Origin: Paragordius varius
Lineage: Eukaryota; Nematomorpha
Length of the DNA: 64,000 bases
Direction of reading: 5' to 3'
NCBI GenBank assembly: GCA_964247055.1
Contig: OZ176052.1
Location: 11,160,001 to 11,224,000, forward strand
Shown one piece after another: positions 12,501 through 24,913 of the stretch. Every line of letters starts with the position of its first letter. Within the stretch, counting starts at the first letter, position 1. The position numbers and the translations under genes were made by a program. Below the pieces are notes generated by a model, which was given only the letters and a program-made list of their open reading frames with translations, was not told the DNA's origin and did not search any database.

Positions 12501-15500
12501 ACTCCAGTTTTCAGGTTTTTGCCAAAAAAAATTTGGTTAGATTATAGTCGAATTTAATTTCGTTATAATTATTAAATATAGTATTATTGATATAAATAAT
12601 CAAAAATTATTAAAAGATAGCAGCATAATATTATTCTATTGTAATCTTCTTGATCAAAATAATTATACTCAACGTATCATTATAACAATATTAAAAAAAT
12701 AAGGTTTAAAATGTCCTTGAAATTGAAAAACAAACATTTTATAAACCGCGGTTTTAGTTCGAAAAACGGTTTTAAAACGCTTTAGGAATGTTTTAGAGTA
12801 CATTTTAGTTGTAATAAAATAACTTAATTAAATGTTTTTTTAAATAACCTTAGAAAATCGTATTTTTAGGTACATTTGTCGAAGGTTAGATGCCGACTTC
12901 TCAATACAAATCTGAAAAAATTGGGCTCTACAATGAAGGAAAATAAGTTCAGCTAAATTGAGGAATGTTAATCCGGCATTTAGAGAATCTTCAACATCTT
13001 CATAGGCTTGAGTAATTTTTTCGTATAAATTTTCACAATAAACAGTTAACTCTTCAAATTTATCTACAAATGTGTAAAAAATAATAATTGTAATAAACAT
13101 GTAAATATTGTACCCAAAAAATGACATTAGCTTGAACTTTAAACTTTTTCCCAATAAATGATGGGTTCTTCAATATTCAACATAAAGCAAAATTTAATAC
13201 CAAATTGTGATTGTATGCCATCATGAATAGTTCTATCTTTTTGGTTTTGATGATACATCTCATTGAGTTTAAGGTAACAAGGTACATATTTGGTTTTGTA
13301 AACTAAGGTTATTTCATTACAAGCATTTGCATATTTCCTTAGCAAACGGATGCACAGACCCTTCCTATCCAATTCCTCTTCTGCAATTTTCCAAACCTTG
13401 TGATATAAAGTTTGACAATGCGTCAAAATTTTTAGGCGATCACTAAAAATGAAAAAAAAATGATATAACAACACGTAGGTTTTTATTAAAACTGTAGATA
13501 TATTTCCAAAAAACTTTTACATATATTAAATTTATATCAAATTACAACAAAATTAATATTTTTACGCTTAAATTCAATCAAAATTAAATATAAACAAATT
13601 ACTCTATTTCCATGTTTGCATCCAGTTTTTTATGATTATGACGGTAAAAATCTAAACGTATAACATATCGTATAAATAAACTTTTTTTCATAAGGATAAT
13701 ATTAAAATTATTAATATACCATACCTATATATTGAGACATATTTTCCACAGGACTGCTGTTCTTAAACATCTCATTGGTAACATTGAATACTTTACAGTA
13801 ATATCGTTGAAAATCGCTAGAGAACTTTTTGCATAACCCCGTTTTAGCCAATATTTTATGTAAAATTTTGATTTCAATATTAGTTTTGTGGCATGTACTT
13901 TTACAGCCCATTTCTTTATTTTGCTCGACGTTATCTTTTATATTTGGCTTTCCCCTATTTTCATTAGTTTTCAAATTATGCGTGATAGAGAGGATATAAT
14001 AGTCGGCTAAAGCTTCAAAACTATTGAATACAACGTTAATTGGATCGATCGATAGGGAAAATATATCATTCTTAAGGCTTAAACAATGAGTTGAAATGGC
14101 AACAAATGGTTCTAAATAGTTTAAAATAAAAATAATTTATTCGGAAAATTAAATTTTGGCTAATAAATCAATATAGTAGTAAATATAATGTATACCAATC
14201 AAGCCAATGACTTTATTGAAGATTTGTTCAGCCTCATTAAACAAAAAATGTTTCAAACAAAATTGAATAAGAGCCCCATGTATAAATAAGCTTTTATCAA
14301 GCAATTCGAAAGATGTATTCAGTAAATGTTTATCTAAAGAGATTGTTTCTGACAATAAGTTTGGTGTGATTAGAGTTATCATCTATAAATAATATTTTTC
14401 AAATCAATCATAACAAAAAATCAAGAGAGTTGAAGGAATGTTAAAAAAACTTACATCTTCAACGCAATTCATAACTTCCAACAAATCATACATGGTTAGG
14501 AGAGGGGAATTCTTTTCCGTTTTTGTGTGCTGTTTATTTGATTTTTTACCCAATTTTTTGCTCAGCGTTTGATGTTTATTGACGTGAGGTTTCGTTAAAT
14601 CCTGGTAATTTACTGAAGTCATTAATTGATGCATTCTCATATTCTGATTAATACTATAATAGTTTTGTAAGGAAGTTTCATTTATTTTATTAATTGTGTT
14701 TGTGGGCATTATTAATTCAATACAAGCTGCAAGTTTGAAGGAATCAATTTGTTCAGGTAAAATTGTTTCAATCAGAATTGAACAACTCATAGATAGTAAA
14801 TAACGATATTGCAACATAGTTGAATCATCTTGATCTAAAAAACATATGGCCAATATTATAATTTATGCTTTAAAAAATAATTTTTTAAAATATAACACAT
14901 TCAAACCTAAATTTATGAATCAAAATCAGTATCTCTATCAATTTTGTCATAAATACAGCAATTCAAATCATATACGTATGAAGATGTGCGTTTTTAATTA
15001 GATTGTTATTTAAATGTTATATTTAATTGTGAATATTACTGGAATATTTAATATGGGTATAATAAGGAACAGTATAATTTCTTTCATTAATGGAGCATTT
15101 TAATCGTAAACCCGATTTTTGGATATATAAAGACGGTATAACATATTTTAACGAGTAATGAAATTTCAATAGCTATAAAAATACCTGAAAAGTTATTGAT
15201 AGGATCACTAAACTTTTGTGCAAACTGCGTTTGATATTGTGCAATGCGTCCTGCCGTATCAGCCGTAATGTGTTGGCCAATCCAATCCTTGCCAAATATG
15301 GTTGGTAATGAAGATTTTACAATATTTCGGCATTGTTGAAGTAACATTTTACATGTTTCGGGTGAAGGCGCCAAAGTAAGAGGTGTATTATTTTTACACT
15401 TATGGTGTGATTGTCTATCCAATATATTGCCATCTTCTTGAAGTTGTTTTCGAATGTTTTCAGCTACTTTGAAAAGTAAAATAGCCACTGGTAAGGCATA

Positions 15501-18500
15501 GGGATTCGTTACTGTTTGATAATGCGCCACCTGCTGTTCCAAAGCATTCTGGCGAGCAGCTCGTTTCAGAGCTAGTGTGTTTTGATTAAAGGTAGTAAGT
15601 AAACTGGTTAAATCATATAATTTGACAATATCATCATCGGGTTCTTTGTACAACCAATATGTATGTCCTTGCCTAGTACACTTATTCCGTATGAATGACA
15701 ATAAATTCCTAGCCAAAGTTTTAATCAATTCGGGGTCAAATTTTGTGGTGTTTGATGAGGCTTTAGTGCCATTGACAGATTCTTTTCCATCATTTGCAAA
15801 TTTGGATGTATTGTTCAAAGAACGAGGGGAATCGTCAACGAAATCCAGAAGGGGAATTTCGGATGTTTTAAGCATTTCATAACTAGATATAATATTCATA
15901 TCCAATATATGCCTATATATTTAAAGTGAACTAAACAATACAAGTATATTCATATTTTTTCTTTAAGGTGCTAAAACATCCCAAAATGTTTGTGAAAACA
16001 AGTGTTAACAATATATTTATGATTCATTACCGTTGTATTAAACCATCCAAATGATAACACATAACTAGTTCTGGTACATTACACATCAAATTATCAAGCC
16101 AATAATCCAATCCAGTCAGGACATTTATGCCAGAGTCTTTGGCATCTTTAAGCCGTAAACTAATTGCTGGATACTTACCACACCCAAAGATGGGGAGATC
16201 GGATTTGATTAACATGGTTATATCCTCGAAATTCCATACATAATCCCGCGGTAAATCCCAAAACAATTGGTCAGAAACGCTACCTGGCATATGCATAGGA
16301 GTGGTAGGATCAAAATATTTTGGTGAACCTAACTTTTGACTCAGTTTAATAGCCGTATGAGACGATTCAAACTTGATAGGAGGACAGGGGAAATCGTCTT
16401 TAGCAGAAGTTATTGACCCGGAAGTATTATTTATTGAGAGATTTTGCAAACTTTCAAATGTTTCATTTTCGTTTGTACCTTTTGAGCTTACAATTATGTC
16501 ATTTTTTCCCGTTTGTTCATCCTTCCATGGTAAAGGCAAAGGGTCAAAAGTCCTTAAAAACTTTTTTTCAGGTTGCGTTAGAAATTTGTGACCTAAAGTT
16601 ATTGTGAAAATTATTTATTCTATTACGTTAACCAACAGAGCATTAATTTTCCAAAGATTACTGTACAATTTTTTTTTGCTTTGTAATAATGGTAGTATAA
16701 ATAAAAAATTCTCTGTCCCAATAAAGGGTAGTGCAGTTTAATTATACCCTAAAAATTGTTTTTTAAGATTTTTATATATAGATTCAGAGGTTAGATAAAA
16801 CTTAAAAATATTTGTAATTCCATTATCAGTCTTTGGTAATTTAATACGCAGGAAAATATTGCAAATATAAATGATTATATACCCATAGAGAGATCGTCAA
16901 AATCCTTTGAAAGTATTTCTTTAAATAAACGTCGACTAGAGAAGGGCATATGTGAGAATTGTTGAGTAAAATGCATTGTTTCAATGAACTTGGCTAATGA
17001 ATCCTGATTTTCCCAAAAACAAAAATCCTGCGACAAATCAATACATTCCTTCCAACTCAATGATTTCAAATGGCCGTTTTTGTTTAAATAACTATGATAA
17101 TTACGATTTAATTTTACTTGAGATAAAGATATTTAACTAACAACATTCTATATTCATGATCCATTTCTTTATACTGATTGATTTGGAATATATCAAGCTG
17201 TTATATATATATATATATATATGTAAATTTTGGGACCAATTTGCGTTTAAGGAGATTCAAAGTTTTCTACAGTGTAAATAATAGGCTCTCAATCCAAAAA
17301 ATGAGAGTGAAACGCTATATAAGAAATATCAAAAAACAAAATTCACTACACTAGCAAAATTTTTAGATGTTAAAATATGTTATCAAATTCAAGACTATAT
17401 TAAACAAAGGGATTCCGATCGCTTTAAATATAAAATTATAAGTATATTAAAAATTATGAACCGTTATTTTAAATTAAAAGACTCTATAAGCCCAAATAGA
17501 GTGTAAAGTTTAAAATACATGGGATTAATTAGAAAACATTGTAGTTTTGGAATTTAGAAGCCTGCCCTCAAAACTTTAAGTTCCTCTAAACTTATAATAG
17601 TGCCAAATTTAGTTCGATAAAATTCCAATACTTTTGAAAAAAAACCCAACAGCCTACATTTTCGAAAAAACGTGGAAGTCAAGGTGTTAATATAAAAAAT
17701 AAACCAAAAAACACATTTTCAGTAGTCGGCTTTTTATTACGTTACATTTTTGGAATGAAATTGGTTGAAAATTGCAAATAAATAGAATCTAGAGATAAAA
17801 CAATATGCTTGTGTTACAATTAGCTTAAAGGGTCTTCAAAATCAGACTTAAAATACAAAATATTTTGCCAAGAGTTCTTGAGATTAATTTTTTAGACAAT
17901 TTTATAAGATAGGTTTCTATTTTTATGATAATATATTAGATATTGAAATACAATAAATTACAATTTCTAATGGGAGAATAATATATACTTTAAATATATA
18001 AATAAGTTTTATAAAGTAATAATTGATTGATATATTATAAACCTGCATATTTCCTTTTATATACGTTAATTTACGAAAAATGCCAATACAAAAAACAAAG
18101 GCATATAAAGACATTTTTTAGTTATAACCATTTAATGTTTTTAAAAAATTTATTCTTCGCATTATATGTCGAAGCTAATTGGATTACAAGCATTATTTAG
18201 ACAAATTTTTGGGGTTGTATGTTTTCTTTAAAAAGTTAACGCATTTAAAAGTAACCCACTGATCATAATTTTTTCAAATTTACTTTTTGTATAAAGATAT
18301 GAGCGCCTTTTTTCAATTTAAAGAAGTAAGTTTACCTATACAAAACCGACAACATAATAAATAAATATTTATATATTTATATTAAAACCTCATTGTGACT
18401 TTCGCTAATAAATTGTATCAAGAAATTTTGAAAGGCAAGCCAAGTAAATACCTTGAGATTATATTTAGAATACTTCTGAATATTTTTCGTCACATTGTAA

Positions 18501-18831
18501 TTTTACAAATTTTTTAATGAAATCTAAGTTAGTAGTTTCCGAGCAGAAAAAATCTTCTAATAAAAGGGTGTCATCAATATTATGAATAATAACACTCAAT
18601 TCCTTGTTGGAGTAAGGCATTGTTAACATTTTTTTAATCATCGCCGAATCACCAATTATATCAATATTGCACATGTCCTTTATGGCATTATAAGCCATTT
18701 TCAAGCTAACATATAATAAAAAGTTACCTTAAAAAGTTATCTGCATTGTTTCTAAAATTATATACTAATTCTTCCGAATTCTCTTGAAATGCCAAAGCAT
18801 CAGCAAGAATGTTGCGTTGTGGGGAGATCAT
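9582..18831 (-). CDS. EDRF1: EDRF1 homologue (TPR-containing)
   Basis: About 19 exons: 18831-18728, 18705-18474, 18451-18400, 17116-16883, 16592-16031, 15882-15185, 14834-14455, 14382-14196, 14111-13725, 13651-13603, 13442-13201, 13063-12849, 12289-12208, 11862-11764, 11197-10965, 10834-10745, 10646-10517, 10398-10276, 9802-9582. All phases agree (1439 codons plus stop). Identity comes from MAYNAIKDM and IKKMLTMPYS near the N-terminus. It also rests on PIFGCGKYPAISLRL, NVLTGLDYWLDNLMCNVPEL, GHTYWLYK..DDIVKLYDLT and PYALPVAILLFKVA, all EDRF1 hallmarks. The C-terminal half is helical and TPR-like. In vertebrates EDRF1 is linked to erythroid gene expression; its role in other animals is unclear. 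The first exon, the end of exon 3 and the start of exon 4 are the least certain. The first two introns are only 22 nt. Confidence 0.85.
9901..10165. mobile_element. hAT-type MITE in an EDRF1 intron
   Basis: A 265-bp element with hAT-like ends (CAGGGGTGTCCAAC on the left; ...TTGGAAACTTCTG on the right). It is flanked by near-identical 8-bp duplications TCTTAGAT (9893-9900) and TCTTAAAT (10166-10173). It is GC-rich near the right end (GCGGCCCGC), unlike its surroundings. No coding capacity. Confidence 0.7.
17117..18399. other. Long EDRF1 intron, nothing recognised
   Basis: The longest intron in the EDRF1 model. It is AT-rich with a TA dinucleotide run near 17201-17221. A further small exon here cannot be excluded because the splice pair chosen on either side (18400|18399 and 17117|17116) is the weakest in the model. 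Confidence 0.4.
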
Positions 18832-18862
18832 TTCAAAATCCGATTTAAATACACCTGATTAA

Positions 18863-19380
18863 CACTCGGATACAACACATTCATTTTAGTACTTCGATAC
18901 AAATTGAGGTATTTAAATACCCAGGCCTGTTGAAAATTAAATTCTTAAAAAATATGAAAGGAATTAAAACTATGGCATTTTGAACTTATATAACATTAAT
19001 GAACCGAAATATATAAAAAATTTATTAAAAATACTTGATATTACTTATTTAGAACTAAAACCGTAAGGTAGGAATTTAGTCAACGTGACATGTGTGCAAT
19101 AATAAAATTGAAAAATAATACAAAATAATTCGCTTTTTCTATTTCTATCAATGTTAGAATAATTTAAATAAAAATTTTATAATAAAATTAAATGAAATAA
19201 ATTTTTTGAAATAAAAATGGCGTCGAAGTAGTCTGACATATTTTTTTCAAAACAAAATTATTTTTAGATATTTTAGCATATTTATATATTTTTTATTAGG
19301 ATAGAAGCATATATTTAAAATGTGACCGTTTCCTTCAGTAGTTTTTTGAAAATCCTAACTCTCCAATTATAATCAAAGTT
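18863..19380 (-). mobile_element. TTAA-flanked MITE, copy B (inverted)
   Basis: About 518 bp, flanked by TTAA at 18859-18862 and 19381-19384, in the opposite orientation to copies A and C. Its right end is worn. The internal blocks (CAACGTGACATGTGTGC and the 'GGCGTCGAAGTAGTCTGAC' region) match the other copies. It lies only 27 bp upstream of the proposed EDRF1 start codon. Confidence 0.7.
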
Positions 19381-19674
19381 TTAAATAATCATTTTTTACA
19401 CCAAAATTTATTTTCAAGGATGATAAAAATTTTTTTTAAAAATGCTAATAAAAAGTGTAAATAATTTATTTTGGAAAGTTTTAAATATCACACTACCAGA
19501 AAATCGTTGATATTTATTCATTTTATTATTCAGCCGTGTTTTGGATCTATGCCGATTTTGGACAGTAATAATTGAAAAAATGCCACAAATAAATTCTTAT
19601 TAAATATAGGAGAACAATATTTGATAATTAATTTATCTTTACAATATTTATTTTAATGTAAAATCCACAATTAA

Positions 19675-20242
19675 CACTTCGATTTAAATTGGGGTATCGA
19701 TACCCCCTAAAATTAAATTAAATTTAAAAAACTACTGAAGGAAACGGTCCCAATATAAATTGTTTCTATCCTGATAAATATTATATAAATATGCCAAAAT
19801 ATCTTGATAAAATTTGGTTATGAAAAAAAAAGTTCCACCTCAAACTACTTCGACGCCATTTTTATTTTACAAAAATTTTGCAAAATATCGTCTTCATTTA
19901 ATTTTAAGGGTAAAACTAAAGCTTAGTTTTTATATAAATTACATCTAACATTGATAGAAATAGAAAAAGCGGTTTATTTTGTATTTTTAATTTTACAATT
20001 TGACACATGTCACGTTGACTAAATTTTTACCTTTCAGTTTTAGCTCAAAATAAGTAATATCAAGTATTTTTGAATAAAATATTTTATATATTTCGGTTTA
20101 TTAATATTATATAAGTGCAAAATTTTGCCTTGGTTTCGATTGCTTTCATACTTTTTAAACTATTTGATTTTAAACAGGCCTGAGGTATCCAAATAACCCA
20201 ACTTGAATCGAATGACTAAAATGAGTGTATTGTATCCAAGTG
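19675..20242 (+). mobile_element. TTAA-flanked MITE, copy C
   Basis: About 568 bp flanked by TTAA at 19671-19674 and 20243-20246. Same termini as copy A (CACTTCGATT... and ...GTATCCAAGTG). Copies B and C face each other 290 bp apart in the spacer between EDRF1 and seipin, so the two together could fold into a long hairpin. Confidence 0.75.
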
Positions 20243-20518
20243 TTAAACTAGCCCAATCCGAAATTCAACTCATTTTTGTGTATAAGCTATTTAATGAAAT
20301 TTATATTTTATAATGATCTATAGTATCTTTATATTGCGTCACATAAATTTTAATCAGCCTTAAAGATTTATATTGTTTGTTGACTCAAGATATGACAACG
20401 CAAGAAGGTATTTTTATCCATAAAATATAGCGAGGATTTAATAACATATGAAAGATAATATTAGGTGAAATTCATGTGATAAATTTTAGGATTGCAAAAT
20501 AATTTTATTTTTTAATGA

Positions 20519-23087
20519 ATGCCTTCGAATCAATCATCTTTTATTTGGAAACTATTTTCATTCGCAAGATTTACAACATTTTTTTCTTGCTTTTTAATTT
20601 TATTTTTCATTATTATGATAGTAGTATCATTATTCACTTATGCCCTATTTTATCTTATCTACATGCCCCAAAACAAGTTAACATATTACATTCATTGGCA
20701 ATTTGGGTAGGTATTCAACAATAAATTTTCAAATTTATTTAGGGCTAGCGAACTGCTTACTGTCGATTATTTTTATATTGAAATGGGTTTATTTATTTAA
20801 TATATAGCCTCTTTAGCTCAGTGGCAGAGCACTGGTCTTGTAAACCAGGGGTCGGGAGTTCAATCCTCTCAGGAGGCAAAAAATTTTTGTGAACGCTCTT
20901 TTTATTTTTTTGAATCATTTTAGCTTACATTTCAATCTTATATTTATAATATAAAGAGTTGACCCAAACGGTAAAATGTCGTTTCCAACCGCAAACATTG
21001 ATTTGTCCATGCCAAATAATTTTTGGGCTAAAGTAACTCCTTATTAAAATTTTTTTTAGCAATTAACGCCTCACCAAGACTATCGTGTTACACTGGATTT
21101 AAAGTTGCCAGATTCACATGCCAACAGAAATTTAGGTAATTTTTTTTAATGAACATAACAATTTATCTAAAATATATTTGGAATTTTCAGATTAAATTAT
21201 ATATAACACAACTTTGATCATTTATTTGCAATAACATCCTTTTAATAAAAAAACGGATATATATTTCTATTTAAATTATCACAGGAAATTCAAAATGTTT
21301 TTTTTCAAATATTTTATAATTATTACAGGCATGTTTATGTGCAATATTCAGATGCTCAACAAACAGGGTGATATTTTACAGTTTTCGCAACGTCAAGTAT
21401 TTTTTGAAAGCTATATTCTTTTAAAAATTATTTTTTAAACAACTTCAATACCATCATTTTTTAGGCTATTTTGCGTTATCGGTCAAACCTTATCAGATTG
21501 GTTCGTACATTTATTTTAACCCCGTTGTTTTTATCTTCGCTTCTTGAGGAAACTCAAGCCATAACTATAGATCTCCTTCAAAATTTTGTGGATAAAAAGG
21601 TATTTTTTGCTTTAAACATATACCGCTATAAAATAATTTTTTCATATTATATAATAAATATAGCAATTATCTTTGTTATATCGAAAACATTGATAAGCTT
21701 ATTAATTATTAAGATAAATAAATGTTATTAGTATATAAAGTATTAAATTATGATGTGCATAAATGTATAATTTTGCAAGGTTGCATCTTTTACATTGCGC
21801 CTATTACTATAAATAATACACTTTTTTTATAGTATAATCGAGCTACACATGCAATGTTGCAAATAGAAAATCGCGGGATTGAAATTTATTCATCCAGTCT
21901 AAATTTCAAAGCTCAATATCATGGAATAAAGTAAGAATTAATTATATTTTATGACAAAATAATTGAAACCATTAGATATATTAACAGCGGTGTCAAAAAT
22001 AAAATTTATCGGATTTGAATTATTAAAATTTCCATTTTCAAAAAAGTCATATAATATTTTTTTGCAGATTATATGAAAACTTTCTGTTAATTTAAGAAAA
22101 CTTAAAAAACTATTTTAATAAACAATGGAACCGGACCGGACAAAAAATTTTCGGCAAAACTGAAATTGGCAAAAACTGACAACATCAACCAAAAAGTGGT
22201 GTTATTTCTGATTTTTTTGCATATAATTTTTACATTATTAATACTTTATTAAATTTGATAATAAGTTTTATTATTATTTATTAATTTTACACTAATATTT
22301 GATCAATTAAGTATTGTTTTATAAAGGATAAATTCAGTGGCTTAAATGAATATTTTTAAAGATATTAATAGTGCATGATAATCAACATGTGATAAGCGTT
22401 GTTAAAAAGTTTATCATGAAGAGGTATATATTGAAGGCGTTATATGACCCTTTATTGCAATATATATTGAGTTAAATTATTTTAAAAAAGTATATATTGG
22501 TGTTTATATTTGTAAAAAATTTAAAAATATGTTGTCTTTATTTTTTCTTTGTTCTCTAAAAAATTTCAATGGTATTAATCCACTTTTTCTATATAAATAG
22601 GTATTTTGTACATGAATGGCCCATTTTAACTGCCTTCTACTGTGTCCTCATTAATAGCGCTTGTATTACAGGGATAATTGCAATATTTTACCTAAAATAT
22701 ATGCTCTTTACCACCATCCCCAAACAAATTAAGAACGAATCTGCGCCTTTAACTCTAAAAAAAGATAATACAAATGAGTTTAACAATTATTATAGTAAGT
22801 CGTCTAACATGGTCAAAACCAATAGTTTTATTCCTTCCTTAACGTATCATAATGAAAATAATGATATAACAGGCATACAATGTTGTGATTGTTGTACAGG
22901 AGAATGTTACAATTCCCTTAATTATCCTACAAAAGTTCCTTTTTGTACTTGTTGCTGCAAATGTAATACTGCCCTAGTATCTCAGGAAAATCATGATTTT
23001 AATGACAATCAGTATTTATCGATGTTGCCTCAATCAGGTTATTTTAGTCAATTCATATATATATTGTGTTTAAATCAATTTATATAA
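20519..23087 (+). CDS. BSCL2: Seipin (lipid-droplet biogenesis factor)
   Basis: Seven exons in agreeing phase: 20519-20706, 20957-21032, 21060-21135, 21329-21396, 21465-21599, 21833-21930, 22601-23087 (375 aa). Seipin is an ER membrane oligomer that organises lipid-droplet formation. Seen here: a first membrane helix at about residues 22-45 followed by FYLIYMPQ; SFPTANIDL matching the family's 'FPVANVSL'; DYRVTLDLKLPDS and NRNLGMFMCNI; LRYRSNLIRLVRTFILTPLF; and a second membrane helix (PILTAFYCVLINSACITG). The order is exactly that of the lumenal seipin fold. The intron at 21033-21059 is 27 nt. The cytosolic tail has a cysteine cluster (10 Cys within 33 residues, about 22878-22965). A donor within the tail near 23036 could instead join in phase to the exon at 23727, which would lengthen the protein. 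Confidence 0.9.
20807..20878 (+). tRNA. tRNA-Thr (anticodon UGU)
   Basis: A complete 72-nt cloverleaf. The acceptor stem GCCTCTT (20807-20813) pairs with AGGAGGC (20871-20877), with one G-T pair. An A-box-like TTAGCTCAGTGGC D arm follows. The anticodon stem CTGGT/ACCAG has a seven-base loop with TGT at 20839-20841. The T arm contains the B box GGGAGTTCAATCC. No tRNA intron and no encoded CCA. It lies inside the first intron of the seipin gene, on the same strand, and is followed by a T run (20882-20887) suitable as a Pol III stop. Confidence 0.95.
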
Positions 23088-23726
23088 TTCAATATCGTTT
23101 GAGCGGGAATGTAATGTTATTCGTAACAAAAATTAACATATAATTATTTAGGACACTTTTTAATTCAAAAAGCAACACTTTTTTTAAGATTAATACTTTC
23201 AAAGTTTGATCCTAACATGCTTAAATGTTTTTATGGAATAGACGTTAAATTTCAAGCTTTTATATAATTTAAATTTAAAAAATCTTATTCGCTGGATAAA
23301 ATATATAGCCCTGATTTTGAATATAATAGCATATTAAATTCCGAGATATCTATTCATTTCAGTACATTACTGAAAATTATAGATAACGGACATACATAAT
23401 TTTTATTGATTTTAATTTAATCTTTAATTTTATACTACAATTATTATCAATTGATATTCCAATTTTTTAAACTTAGTTTGTTTTACATTACCTTTAAATT
23501 TTTTCAATAAAGTTTCAACATTAATTCCAAATATAATAAAGAATATTCTCCTTTATTAGTTTTAAATAGGTTGTAGAGAACACAATAAAATTAATATAGT
23601 ATGGAAATAATTTAAAAATAGAAAATTTATATAATCCATATTATAACGTAATAAACATCTTTTAAACTTTATTAAAATATTAATGTATTTATAATTGATT
23701 TTTACCTTTTATTCTCATTATAAAAT

Positions 23727-24422
23727 ATGTTTTATTTCACATGGGTATTAGATAAACCAATTATAACTCAGAATAAAAACGGCACCGCGAGATTATCTGT
23801 TACCTGGGCACATCCAATAATTACAAAACAATCATCTAAAACCCCTATTATAAAATCAGAAAATACTGAGGAGGCATACTTAAAGAAATTAGATGAATTT
23901 GATCGCATTCTAGCCAAATTTCATCCCAATAAAGCACATGTGATAAGCACAAGACAAACCCCTCCTTTGACAAAATTAAAACCAATTATTCACACTCATC
24001 AACATTATCATAATGGCGTTCAGCACAAACATGCGGTTCATCCTCTTTTAGTGGAGGATAAACCCAAAGTAGGGTTGATTGGATACAAAACTCTGGATGA
24101 ATACCTGAGAAAAATGTATGAAGAGGTTAGAAATCATCAAATTAAACAACGAAAAATGCCCTCCGCTGTTTTTGGTCAAACCAATTCCCTGGATAGATTG
24201 GCTACTAAGCTAAAATATTTGGATAATATGAATCAACAACTTGAACTCGTACGTAATAAAAGGGAACGAAACGTTGAGACGCAATCCTTGATAAAAAGTT
24301 CGACAATGGATATGACTCCATCAAAATCAAATTCGTGTTCCAATTTGTTCGATTTTAATTTGTACGATGAAACGACTGACACATTCGATGATGTTAAATT
24401 GAAATTTGATTTTAGTATATAA
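23727..24422 (+). CDS. Unidentified coding exon, His/Lys-rich
   Basis: An open frame of 231 codons with dense, non-repetitive coding character. I do not recognise the family. Visible features: LSVTWAHPIITK near the start; a predicted helix EEAYLKKLDEFDRILAKF; a His-rich run (IHTHQHYHNGVQHKHAVH); and helical GYKTLDEYLRKMYEEVRNHQ with further coiled-coil-like sequence to about residue 190. It may be a one-exon gene starting at the ATG at 23727. Alternatively it may be a 3' exon entered at the AG of GGGTATTAG (near 23749); a phase-1 donor in the seipin tail (near 23036) would fit. No membrane segment or signal peptide is evident. Confidence 0.6.
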   Translation: MFYFTWVLDKPIITQNKNGTARLSVTWAHPIITKQSSKTPIIKSENTEEAYLKKLDEFDRILAKFHPNKAHVISTRQTPPLTKLKPIIHTHQHYHNGVQHKHAVHPLLVEDKPKVGLIGYKTLDEYLRKMYEEVRNHQIKQRKMPSAVFGQTNSLDRLATKLKYLDNMNQQLELVRNKRERNVETQSLIKSSTMDMTPSKSNSCSNLFDFNLYDETTDTFDDVKLKFDFSI

Positions 24423-24913
24423 AGACACGCTTTTTTTGCCTTCAGTATTACGCAGTGTAAAGGTAAAATGTTTTAAACAATTACCCAGTATTTGTTTTTA
24501 TATGTTATATTTGCTAAATATGTTATGATAGCTTTTAGTCACAATCAGTGTACAAATGAAAAGTATTTTATTTAATAAAAACAAATTTTAAGTATTTGAT
24601 CTTAATTGATTATTATTTAATTATAACCACAAAGGAGTAAAAACAATTGTAATAAATACGTAAAAAGCAACCATTTATTGTTATGCAATATTGTTCTTAA
24701 ATTTGGTCTTTTTAACAAGTTAAATGCGGAACGATTGTATGAAGAGCGAATATTGTTTCCACATTAAGACGACGTTTGTTATGCACATTTGTCGTTTATA
24801 GTGTTATCACCATTGATATAAACTTTGTTGTCCTGATTTCTAGCTACTCCTAAACCTGGACGCCTGAGACTATATCAAATATCGCTTTTGTTGAATACGT
24901 TTAATCCATTTTC

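Noticed and set aside
17200-17222. CRISPR-like or satellite repeat
   Set aside because: Simple TA dinucleotide run only.
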